This document shows, piece after piece, positions 32,460-39,035 of a stretch of DNA of 39,035 nucleotides. Every line of letters starts with the position of its first letter. Position 1 is the first letter of the stretch. The translations under genes were made by a program, and so were the position numbers. The notes under the pieces are model-generated. The model was not told the origin of the DNA, ran no database searches, and saw nothing but the letters and a program-made list of their open reading frames with translations. The stretch comes from Mycobacterium sp. (GTDB lineage: Bacteria; Actinomycetota; Actinomycetes; Mycobacteriales; Mycobacteriaceae): NCBI RefSeq assembly GCF_019247635.1, contig NZ_JAFBAR010000025.1, forward strand, positions 1 through 39,035, written 5' to 3'.

Positions 32460-33548
32460 ATGGCTGAAAAGGTTCTTGTCACAGGCGGTTTCGGTCTAGT
32501 GGGCTCGCAGACCGTGCGCCGGTTGGCGGCCGACGGACATTGCGTGGTCGCCACCGACCTGGGCACCGATGCGCAGCGCAAGGCGGCCCGCGTCCTGCCC
32601 GCCGGCGTCGAGGCGCGCTGGGCAGACCTGACCGACCCCGACCAGGTGGACCACCTCCTCGCCGAGACCTCGCCGACGGTGATCATCCACCTGGCGGCAG
32701 TGATCCCGCCGGTGCTCTACCGCAACGCCGCACTCGCCCGGCGCGTGAATGTCGACGCGACCGCGTCGCTGCTGCGCGCCGCGGAGTCACGAATCCCACG
32801 GGTGCGTTTCATTCAGGCCTCGAGCAACGCGGTGCACGGCGCTCGCAACCCGTATCGGCACCACGAGCTGTTGACGGCGGACACACCGTTGCGGCCGTCG
32901 GATCTTTACGGCGCGCACAAAGCCGAGGCCGAACACCACGTGCGATCCTCGAGTCTGGAATGGGTGATCCTGCGCCTCGCCGGAGTAATGAGCGTTGAGC
33001 CAGGGGCGATGCCCTTCAGTGTCGAGGCGCTGGTCTTTGAAAGCGCGCTACCGACGGACGGCCGCATGCACAGCGTCGACGTCCGCGACGTGGCCGCCGC
33101 GTTCGCCGCCGCCGCCACTGCCCCCAGTGCCCAGGTCGTCGGTGAGGTCTTGCTGATCGGCGGTGACGAGACACACCATCTACGGCAGGGCGAGGTCGGT
33201 AAGGCGCTAGCGGCGGCCATGGGCCTGCAAGACGTGTTGCCGGTGGGGCGGCCGGGCGACCCCGACAGCGACGAGGACTGGTTCGTCACCGACTGGATGG
33301 ACACCCGCCACGCACAGCAGGTGCTGAACTTCCAACACCATTCCTGGCCGGACATTCTCGCGGAGATGAGCGCGGCCGCCGGGTGGCGACGCTACCCGTT
33401 GAAGCTCATGGCGCCCATCGCCCGGCGCTTCCTCAAAGGGCGAGCCGCCTACCGGGATGCCCCGGGTTGCTACGCCGACCCGTGGGCTGCGATCCGCGCC
33501 AACGTGGGCGAGCCCCTGCCTGACATCAGTTGGCTTGCAACCAGTTAG
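32460..33548 (+). CDS. NAD-dependent epimerase/dehydratase (extended SDR)
   Basis: 362 aa from ATG 32460, which has GGGAG seven bases upstream; in-frame GTGs at 32442 and 32454 are weaker alternatives. The Rossmann motif is VLVTGGFGLVG (residues 5-15), the active site Ser121 or Ser122 (IQASSNAVHG) with Tyr150 and Lys154 (YGAHK), typical of the nucleotide-sugar epimerase or 3-beta-hydroxysteroid dehydrogenase-like families. The C-terminal 80 residues are a separate small domain. Substrate cannot be assigned. Convergent with the YbjN-like gene (4-bp overlap of stops). Confidence 0.88.
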   Translation: MAEKVLVTGGFGLVGSQTVRRLAADGHCVVATDLGTDAQRKAARVLPAGVEARWADLTDPDQVDHLLAETSPTVIIHLAAVIPPVLYRNAALARRVNVDATASLLRAAESRIPRVRFIQASSNAVHGARNPYRHHELLTADTPLRPSDLYGAHKAEAEHHVRSSSLEWVILRLAGVMSVEPGAMPFSVEALVFESALPTDGRMHSVDVRDVAAAFAAAATAPSAQVVGEVLLIGGDETHHLRQGEVGKALAAAMGLQDVLPVGRPGDPDSDEDWFVTDWMDTRHAQQVLNFQHHSWPDILAEMSAAAGWRRYPLKLMAPIARRFLKGRAAYRDAPGCYADPWAAIRANVGEPLPDISWLATS

Positions 33549-34039
33549 CCCACAACGCGCAGCAACGGCCGCGTGGTCAGCGCGGTCAATTCGGCGAAGA
33601 GATCGACCGCGGCTTCCAGGGTTCGGTCCACGAAGGAGGCGAAATCCTCGAAGCTGACCTGCTGTGCGAGCCATTGGGGCCGTAGTGCCGCGACACCGAT
33701 GCGCCCCGGATCCGAGGACCCGTGCACGATCGCGATGACCGCGCGGTCCTGCCTGTTCCACGCGTCGGCGAAGTGCGACAGCAGGGCGCGGTTGGCCGCC
33801 GGGAAGAAACACGCGGGGGTGACCCGAATCGTGAACACGTCGGGATGCGCGCGCGAGATTTCGAGATGCACGTGCAGCCGTCGGGGCTCGACGTCGGCGA
33901 GAAAGAAGTATTCGCCGTCGTGTTGGCCGCGGAAGTAGCGTCGTCCGCGCGAACGCAGGTAGCGTTCGATCAGGCTGGTGCAAAGGGGCTCACCGGACGG
34001 TCCGCCCAGCGGCCCCAATATCTTGGTCATGGGATACAT
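33545..34039 (-). CDS. YbjN-like conserved protein, unknown function
   Basis: 164 aa. It shows alternating strands (YFFLADVEPRRLHVHLEIS, VFTIRVTPACFFP) followed by a helix with FADAWNRQDR and a C-terminal helix (SFEDFASFVDRTLEAAVDLFAEL); this order resembles YbjN and the secretion-chaperone-like fold. The similarity is by pattern only, so the family call is moderate. Start taken at ATG 34039, with ATG 34030 as alternative; no strong ribosome site for either. Stands alone between convergent and divergent neighbours. Confidence 0.72.
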   Translation of the reverse strand: MYPMTKILGPLGGPSGEPLCTSLIERYLRSRGRRYFRGQHDGEYFFLADVEPRRLHVHLEISRAHPDVFTIRVTPACFFPAANRALLSHFADAWNRQDRAVIAIVHGSSDPGRIGVAALRPQWLAQQVSFEDFASFVDRTLEAAVDLFAELTALTTRPLLRVVG

Positions 34040-34266
34040 GCTGAGGCCCGCCCCTATATGAAACCTTGGAGCCAGGAAAAGTGGCGCCGAAGAATCTGTT
34101 GAGAATTGGCTGAGCTCCGCTATCGGTGCGGTGCGCGCGAGGCGCTGACGCAGGTCCTGCGGGGTTACTGTGGTATCGAATGACTTTGGCCCATCAACCG
34201 TTTGACCAATGCGTAGCCACGTGGTCGCGGCCGCGTTGGCGACGCAACTGACTCGGGAGGGCTGAC
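34040..34266. other. Intergenic region, 227 bp, no recognised element
   Basis: Between the divergent YbjN-like and VOC genes. I see no tRNA cloverleaf, no strong palindrome and no convincing coding frame; a 14-codon ORF (34060-34104) has no ribosome site. Both promoters presumably lie here. Confidence 0.6.
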
Positions 34267-34689
34267 ATGGGAATCGCGGTGGAGCGGTTTGACCATATCG
34301 TCGTGAACTGCCGTGACGTGGAGGCCACCGCGTCGTGGTACGAGCGGGTGCTGGGCATGACGCGGCAGACGTTCGGCCCGTCCAGCAGGACCGCCCTGTG
34401 TTTCGGGAATCAGAAAATCAACCTGCGACCCGTGGGTGCGCAGACCGACGAGCCGGACTGGGTCACCGGGTCCGTGGAGGCGGCCGGGTCGGAGGACTTG
34501 TGCTTCGTCACCCGCGCTACCCCGCACGAGGTGCGCGCCCACCTAGCCGGATGCGGTGTCGAGATCACCGCGGGCCCGGTCACCAAGGCCGGTGCGCTGG
34601 GTTCGATGACCTCGCACTACTGCCGGGACATCGACGGCAATCTCATCGAGATTGCGGTGTATCCCGCGGATATGGTGCCGGCAGGTTGA
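34267..34689 (+). CDS. VOC-superfamily protein (glyoxalase/dioxygenase fold)
   Basis: 140 aa, one pair of beta-alpha-beta-beta-beta modules. His10 in RFDHIVVNCRD and the glutamate in DGNLIEIAVY (about 127) are the usual metal ligands; YERVLGM and YCRDIDGN complete the fold signature. Relatives include glyoxalase I-like lyases, fosfomycin-resistance-type proteins and extradiol dioxygenases; the exact reaction cannot be stated. ATG start with GGGAGGG a few bases upstream. 72 bp before the BrkB/YihY gene on the same strand, perhaps co-transcribed. Confidence 0.88.
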   Translation: MGIAVERFDHIVVNCRDVEATASWYERVLGMTRQTFGPSSRTALCFGNQKINLRPVGAQTDEPDWVTGSVEAAGSEDLCFVTRATPHEVRAHLAGCGVEITAGPVTKAGALGSMTSHYCRDIDGNLIEIAVYPADMVPAG

Positions 34690-34761
34690 CGCTCGCCTGC
34701 TGCTGATCCGCGCGTGCCGCAGCGCGCCGCCGTGTGTGGATTTCTCGGTTAGCGGGAACCG

Positions 34762-35835
34762 ATGAGTATGGCCCAAGCCGAAACAAATGATGCGCTCACC
34801 GAGGAGAGGAAACGGGCGCCCGATCCGGACGACCCCAGCAAACCGGGTTCTCCTGGTGAATTAACCAGGGCTGCATGGCTATTCGTTCTGAGGAAGACCG
34901 CGCGCGAATTCAGCAACGATCAGTGCACCGACCTGGCCGCCGCGCTGACGTATTACGCGATGCTGTCAGTCTTTCCGGCGCTACTGGTGATGGTGTCGCT
35001 GCTCGGCGTGTTGGGTCAGGGGCGGCGCACGACCAACGCCTTGATGGAGGCGGCGGCCGGTCTTGCCCCGGCCTCGGCGATCGACACGTTGCGCCAGCCC
35101 CTCGAGCAGGTCGTTGAGAACCCGTCGGCAGGTTTGACGCTGATCTTCAGCGCGCTGGGGGCGTTGTGGTCGGCGTCGGGATACGTCGGGGCGTTCGGCC
35201 GCGCGATGAATCGCATTTACGAAATCGCGGAAGGACGTCCCGTCTGGAAATTGCGCCCCCTGCAATTGGTGCTGACATTGGCGGGGTTGGTGTTCGCCGC
35301 GGCCGTGGCTTTGATGCTCGCGATCAGCGGCCCGTTTACCCGGGCCGTCGGCAATGCACTCGGTTTGTCCGATGCCGATCAGACGGTGTGGACAGTCGGC
35401 AAGTGGCCCGTGATCCTGGTGCTCGTCTCGCTGACGGTGGCGATCCTCTACTACGTCACCCCTAACGTACGGCAGCCGAAATTCCGGTGGGTCAGCGTCG
35501 GGGCGCTGGTTGCGATCGCGGTATGGGCGCTGGCTTCGGCCGGATTCGGCGTGTATGTAAGCCACTTTGGCAGCTACAACAAGACCTACGGCGCGCTGGC
35601 CGGCGTCATTGTGTTCCTGTTGTGGCTCTGGATAACCAACCTGGCCCTGTTGTTCGGCGCTGAACTCGACTCCGAACTTGAACGCGGGCGACAACTGCAA
35701 GCCGGGATCGTCGCGGAACGGGAATTGCAACTGCCACCCAAAGACACGCGCGTAGTCGAAAAGAATCAAGCCGCCGAAGAAAAGGACATTCGCCGGGGGC
35801 GGCGGCTGCGCCGCACCCGAGGCCGACACGGGTAG
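34762..35835 (+). CDS. YihY/BrkB-family inner-membrane protein
   Basis: 357 aa. After a charged 35-residue N-terminal tail come six or so membrane helices, with family marks DLAAALTYYAMLSVFPALLV (about 53-72), the glycine-rich helix GLTLIFSALGALWSASGYVGAFGRAMNRIYE, VLYYVTPN-like YYVTPNVR, and FLLWLWITNLALLFGAELDSELER. The C terminus is basic and cytoplasmic (RRGRRLRRTRGRHG). The family was once called RNase BN or BrkB (serum resistance in Bordetella); molecular function remains unsettled. A second in-frame ATG lies six bases after the first. Confidence 0.92.
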   Translation: MSMAQAETNDALTEERKRAPDPDDPSKPGSPGELTRAAWLFVLRKTAREFSNDQCTDLAAALTYYAMLSVFPALLVMVSLLGVLGQGRRTTNALMEAAAGLAPASAIDTLRQPLEQVVENPSAGLTLIFSALGALWSASGYVGAFGRAMNRIYEIAEGRPVWKLRPLQLVLTLAGLVFAAAVALMLAISGPFTRAVGNALGLSDADQTVWTVGKWPVILVLVSLTVAILYYVTPNVRQPKFRWVSVGALVAIAVWALASAGFGVYVSHFGSYNKTYGALAGVIVFLLWLWITNLALLFGAELDSELERGRQLQAGIVAERELQLPPKDTRVVEKNQAAEEKDIRRGRRLRRTRGRHG

Positions 35836-35861
35836 GCGCGTGACCACCGGGTGCTAGACCT

Positions 35862-36659
35862 TTAGGGCTTGAGCGCGACCGATGCCTCGGCGGTGTAGCA
35901 CAGGAACGTCAGTGTCTCCTGTAGATACAGCTGCACACTGTCGGCGTCATGGCTGGTGTAGCCGATCGAGACATCGGTACCCAGCTGCAAGTCGAAATCG
36001 CCGCCGCGCGTGGTCAATACGAATGCGCCGTCGATGGCCGGCGCCCAGATGATGTCTCCGTTGACCAGTCGGTTGATGTGTTCGAGGATGGGATAGCCGT
36101 GCTCGGTGGTCTCGCTTACCCTGGTGTAGACCTCGGCGGACAGCAGCACCGAATACGGACCGTCGACGCCGGCCAGCCGCAGTTCGGTCAACGCCTGCGT
36201 AATGATGTCGGGGATTTCGCGCGGGTCATCGGGCAGCGTCAGTGGCTTGTTGGAGCTGGTGGCGCGGATGCCCTCGATCGAGGCAGCGGCGTAACCCTCG
36301 AAGATGGCGCGGTCCTCGACGAACGCCAGTTTCTTGGCGGCGTCTTTGACCGGGTCCCAGTCGGAGTCCTGGGAGCCGCGCTCGACGTTGTCAATTTCCT
36401 CGCGGGCGAGCGTGAACGGAACCCGAAGTCGGACAAGTGGTTTACTCGCCCGCAGGTGGGCGACCACACCGTCGGTGGGCGCTTTGACGTCGACAAGCCG
36501 CCCAGTGCTGACCGCCGCGGTGACCGGGCCGCCGGGTTCGCTGACGTCAACCACCCGCCGGCCGGCGATATGGCGTTTGAAGGTCCGTGTGGCCTCCAAT
36601 TCGATTTCGGTCCAGGCCTCTTCGGTGACCGGTGCCAGATCGCGGTACAAGTTGTTCAT
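35862..36659 (-). CDS. enc: Type 1 encapsulin shell protein (CFP29)
   Basis: 265 aa, same length as M. tuberculosis CFP29 (Rv0798c). HK97-fold protein; 60 copies of the family member form a 24-nm-class icosahedral shell. The N-terminal MNNLYRDLAPVTEEAW, the E-loop region (about 45-80) and C-terminal ETLTFLCYTAEASVALKP match the family. The ATG overlaps the peroxidase stop as ATGA, so shell and cargo are translated in series from one mRNA, cargo first. CFP29 was first described as a culture-filtrate antigen. Confidence 0.97.
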   Translation of the reverse strand: MNNLYRDLAPVTEEAWTEIELEATRTFKRHIAGRRVVDVSEPGGPVTAAVSTGRLVDVKAPTDGVVAHLRASKPLVRLRVPFTLAREEIDNVERGSQDSDWDPVKDAAKKLAFVEDRAIFEGYAAASIEGIRATSSNKPLTLPDDPREIPDIITQALTELRLAGVDGPYSVLLSAEVYTRVSETTEHGYPILEHINRLVNGDIIWAPAIDGAFVLTTRGGDFDLQLGTDVSIGYTSHDADSVQLYLQETLTFLCYTAEASVALKP

Positions 36660-37687
36660 GGCGGGTTTCCTTTCAGGCTGCCGATCGCAAGTGAGCCTTG
36701 AACTTTGGTGTGAACCACGACCGGAGCGACCTCCGGCGCTGACGCGGGTTGCTCGGGCAGCGGCGGTGGATCGTCGAGGAAGTCGACGGTCGGGCAGAAG
36801 AACAGGCCGCCGGTCAGCGCCGTCGAGAAATCCAGAATCCGGTCGGTGTTGCCGGGCGGATCGCCGAGGAACATGTTGCGCAGCATCTGTTCTGTGACCG
36901 TAGGGGTACGCGAATAGCCGATGAAGTACGTACCGTACTCGCCCCTGCCCAGTTCACCGAACGGCATGTTGTGCCGCACGATCTTCAGCTCGTTACCGTC
37001 GTCATCGGTGATGACGTTGAGCGCTATGTGCGAGTTGGACGGCTTCACGTCGTCGTCCATTTCGATGTCTTCCAGCTTGCTCCGGCCTATCACGCGTTCC
37101 TGCTGGGGGACCGGCAGCGAATCCCACGACCCCATGTCGTGCACGTACTTTTGCACGTGCACGTAACAGCCCCCGGCGAACTCGGGGTCCTCGTCGCCGA
37201 TCGTTGTGGCGCTCACCGCAATTGGGCCGTCCGGATTTTCGGTACCGTCGACAAAGCCCAGCAGGTCGCGGTTGTCGAAGAAGCGGAATCCGTGCACCTC
37301 GTCGACCACGGTGACCGCACCGGCCATCGAGTTGAGGATGCGGCCGGCCAATTCGAAACATACGTCCATGGTCTCGGCGCGAATGTGCAACAGCAGGTCG
37401 CCTGGTGTGGCCCGCGCGGCGTGCCGCGGACCTTCCAACTCGATGAACGTATGCAGCTCAGCGGGGCGCGGCCCATCAAACAACCTGTCCCAGGCGTCGG
37501 AACCGATCGAGGCGATCGCCGACAAGCGTTTGTTCGGATCGCGGAAGCCGATGGCGCGCACCAGCCCCGAGATGTCGGCCAGTGCGTCGTGGACGATCGC
37601 TTCGCCGCCGTCGTCGATTGTGGCCACGAGAAAGATCGCTGCCGGCGTCAGCGGCGCGAGGATGGGTTGTGGCTGAACTGGCGGCAC
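36656..37687 (-). CDS. DyP-type heme peroxidase with encapsulin-targeting tail
   Basis: 343 aa (Rv0799c-type). The DyP motif GFVDGTENP places catalytic Asp147; the proximal heme histidine is probably His220 (NSHIALNV), and a conserved distal arginine is Arg238 in RHNMPFGE. The C terminus, after a Pro/Ala/Val-rich linker (about 305-330), ends GSLAIGSLKGNPP: SLxIGSLKG is the known encapsulin-targeting signature. The enzyme is thus predicted to be packed inside the adjacent encapsulin, using H2O2 to oxidise substrates. GTG 37687 is chosen by match to the homologue and by the TAGGGT hexamer seven bases upstream; longer forms would translate the tandem repeat. Confidence 0.95.
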   Translation of the reverse strand: MPPVQPQPILAPLTPAAIFLVATIDDGGEAIVHDALADISGLVRAIGFRDPNKRLSAIASIGSDAWDRLFDGPRPAELHTFIELEGPRHAARATPGDLLLHIRAETMDVCFELAGRILNSMAGAVTVVDEVHGFRFFDNRDLLGFVDGTENPDGPIAVSATTIGDEDPEFAGGCYVHVQKYVHDMGSWDSLPVPQQERVIGRSKLEDIEMDDDVKPSNSHIALNVITDDDGNELKIVRHNMPFGELGRGEYGTYFIGYSRTPTVTEQMLRNMFLGDPPGNTDRILDFSTALTGGLFFCPTVDFLDDPPPLPEQPASAPEVAPVVVHTKVQGSLAIGSLKGNPP

Positions 37688-37694
37688 TCTGCCG

Positions 37695-37700
37695 ACCCTA
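37695..37700 (-). promoter_or_regulatory. -10 hexamer of the peroxidase-encapsulin operon (TAGGGT)
   Basis: Minus-strand TANNNT, seven bases before GTG 37687. Its upstream half lies within the first unit of the 58-bp tandem repeat, so the -35 region is made of repeat sequence. Confidence 0.5.
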
Positions 37701-37870
37701 GCGTGGCGACGGCGAGCGCCGGAAGCGGCGCGAGTGAGGAGCCGCGCAGTCCGGCCTAGCGTGGCGACGGCGAGCGCCGGAAGCGGCGCGAGTGAGGAGC
37801 CGCGCAGTCCGGCCCAGCGTGGCGACGGCGAGCGCCGGAAGCGGCGCGAGTGAGGAGCCGCGCAATCCGA
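37697..37870 (+). repeat. 58-bp x 3 tandem repeat, MIRU/VNTR-like
   Basis: Units at 37697-37754, 37755-37812 and 37813-37870. Units 1 and 2 are identical; unit 3 has three substitutions. Inside the unit, GGCGCGAGTGAGGAG is of the kind found in mycobacterial interspersed repetitive units. The array lies in the divergent control region of the peroxidase-encapsulin operon and pepC. As 58 is not a multiple of three, it is unlikely to be coding. Confidence 0.92.
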
Positions 37871-37923
37871 GCCACCCAACCCTGGCGTGAACATCGTGGT
37901 TGCCGCGAGCCATGATGATGGAC

Positions 37924-39035
37924 ATGTCGGCCAGCGCAGTGGGCCTCTCAGATTTCATCGACGCATCGCCGTCGCCGTTTCATGTCTGCGCGACGGTGGC
38001 CCGTCGGCTGCTCGACGCCGAATACACCGAACTCGCCGAAGCCGACCGCTGGCCGGCCCGCCCGGGCCGATACTTCACCGTCCGCTCGGGCTCGCTTGTG
38101 GCCTGGAACGGCGAGAGGCCGGACGGCGCTTTCCGGATTGTCGGTGCGCACACCGACAGTCCGAACCTGCGGGTCAAGCAGCATCCGGACCGTGCGGTCA
38201 TCGGTTGGCGGGTGGTGTCGCTGGAGCCTTACGGAGGAGCGTGGCTGAACTCCTGGCTGGACCGCGACCTGGGCATCAGCGGGCGCCTGTCGCTGCGGGA
38301 CGGGGACGGGGTCAGCGATCGGCTGGTGCGGATCGACGAGCCGATTCTGCGGGTCCCGCAACTGGCCATCCACCTTGCCGAGGATCGCAAGTCGCTGACG
38401 TTGGATCCGCAGCGTCACCTCAACGCCGTGTGGGGTGTCGGCTCCCAGGCCGGCTCCTTCGTGGGGTACGTCGCCGAACGGGCCGGGGTGGCGCCGGCCG
38501 ACGTGCTGGCCGCCGACCTGATGACGCACGACCTGACCCCGTCGCGAATGATCGGCGCCGACGCTGCGCTGCTCAGCGCGCCCCGGCTGGACAATCAGGC
38601 CAGTTGTTATGCTGGGCTGGAGGCGTTGCTGGCCTCGGAACCGGCCGGGACGCCGACCGCCGTGCTGCCGGTTTTGGTGCTCTTCGACCACGAGGAGGTC
38701 GGCTCCACCTCCGATCACGGCGCGCAGTCCGACCTGCTGGGCACGGTGCTGGAACGCATCGTGCTCGCCGCCGGCGGCAGCCGGGAAGACTTCCTGCGGC
38801 GGCTGCCCGTGTCGCTGCTCGCCTCGGCGGACATGGCGCACGCCACGCACCCCAACTACCCGGAGCGGCACGAGCCCAGTCACCTGATCGAGGTCAACGG
38901 CGGGCCCGTGCTCAAGGTGCACCCCAACCTGCGCTACGCCACCGACGGACGCACCGCGGCGGCCTTCGAACTGGCCTGCCGGCAGGCCGGGGTCGCCCTG
39001 CAGCGTTACGAGCACCGCGCCGACCTGCCCTGCGG
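37924..39035 (+). CDS. pepC: M18-family aminopeptidase, 3' end cut by window edge
   Basis: Zinc metallopeptidase removing N-terminal amino acids from peptides in the cytoplasm; 370 complete codons are present of about 430 in the M. tuberculosis homologue (Rv0800). Metal-binding residues: His76 and Asp78 in [12 protein letters not shown], Asp in RLDNQAS, Glu257-Glu258 in DHEEVGS, His and Asp in [12 protein letters not shown]. The window ends inside the ADLPCG motif that begins the last metal-binding segment. Start placed at ATG 37924 by family length; in-frame ATGs at 37912, 37915 and 37918 are alternatives and none has a clear ribosome site. Confidence 0.94.
   Translation, partial: MSASAVGLSDFIDASPSPFHVCATVARRLLDAEYTELAEADRWPARPGRYFTVRSGSLVAWNGERPDGAFRIVGAHTDSPNLRVKQHPDRAVIGWRVVSLEPYGGAWLNSWLDRDLGISGRLSLRDGDGVSDRLVRIDEPILRVPQLAIHLAEDRKSLTLDPQRHLNAVWGVGSQAGSFVGYVAERAGVAPADVLAADLMTHDLTPSRMIGADAALLSAPRLDNQASCYAGLEALLASEPAGTPTAVLPVLVLFDHEEVGSTSDHGAQSDLLGTVLERIVLAAGGSREDFLRRLPVSLLASADMAHATHPNYPERHEPSHLIEVNGGPVLKVHPNLRYATDGRTAAAFELACRQAGVALQRYEHRADLPC

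Noticed and set aside
34060..34104. 14-codon ORF in the YbjN-VOC intergenic region
   Set aside because: No ribosome site, no promoter at leaderless spacing, and too short to judge by composition.
37697..37870. CRISPR array or coding repeat
   Set aside because: Units are contiguous without spacers, and 58 bp shifts the frame with each unit; a VNTR is the better reading.
33549..37900. Insertion sequences near the encapsulin genes, as in M. tuberculosis (IS6110/IS1547)
   Set aside because: No transposase frame, terminal inverted repeats or target duplications are visible here.

Overview
The window is GC-rich actinobacterial DNA. Gene content and order match the Rv0761c to Rv0800 segment of Mycobacterium tuberculosis almost gene for gene (adhB, cyp51 operon, aldA, purD, ggtA, purB, cyp126, purC, ptrB, emrB, purS, purQ, encapsulin, DyP peroxidase, pepC). 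It is probably a non-tuberculous Mycobacterium: ptrB is one intact frame (recalled as split into ptrBa/ptrBb in M. tuberculosis), no IS6110/IS1547 is seen beside the encapsulin, and several genes have no counterpart at this place in M. tuberculosis as far as I recall. Identity is judged from remembered protein sequences, not from a search.

Layout. 1-6055 (minus strand): partial zinc alcohol dehydrogenase, then a tightly overlapping six-gene operon (TetR regulator, CYP123, SDR, CYP51, 3Fe-4S ferredoxin, SnoaL-like protein). 6276-9801 (plus): aldehyde dehydrogenase, SDR, beta-hydroxyacid dehydrogenase and carboxymuconolactone decarboxylase-like protein, divergent from the TetR gene. 9927-19503: small secreted cysteine protein, purD, gamma-glutamyltranspeptidase, Tat-exported esterase, TetR, DUF429 protein, purB-cyp126, membrane protein. 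19504-25189: purC-ptrB, a DoxX-like/TetR divergent pair, and a DHA2-type exporter. 25338-31487: DUF2334 protein, FAD dehydrogenase, metallo-beta-lactamase-fold protein, FadD32-like fatty-acyl-AMP ligase, purS-purQ. 31519-35835: acyltransferase, epimerase, YbjN-like protein, VOC protein, BrkB/YihY membrane protein. 35862-39035: encapsulin and its DyP cargo (minus), and pepC (plus, cut by the window end).

Functional themes. Five purine-synthesis genes are spread over 21 kb in four transcription units, two of them heading units with a P450 (purB-cyp126) or a peptidase (purC-ptrB). The first 10 kb looks like an oxidative lipid/steroid-type pathway controlled by one TetR protein: a matched pair of GGACA-NN-TGTCC palindromes lies in the divergent control region. 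The encapsulin and peroxidase form a self-assembling nanocompartment, and the peroxidase ends in a recognisable encapsulation tag.

Regulatory and structural DNA. Nine start codons lie 6-8 nt behind a TANNNT hexamer, suggesting leaderless mRNAs. Other sites are a perfect CRP box before the acyl-AMP ligase, a TACA-NN-TGTA palindrome resembling a BlaI operator, a KstR-like box before adhB, a shared inverted repeat between the DoxX-like and TetR genes, three long hairpins, a seven-codon leader ORF coupled to ggtA, a 41-bp dispersed repeat, and a 58-bp x 3 MIRU/VNTR-like array beside the -10 of the encapsulin operon. I found no tRNA, rRNA, CRISPR array, transposase or prophage, and no gene-free stretch longer than 300 bases. 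No wholly new system is evident; the best leads are the regulatory sites and the VNTR-flanked nanocompartment promoter.
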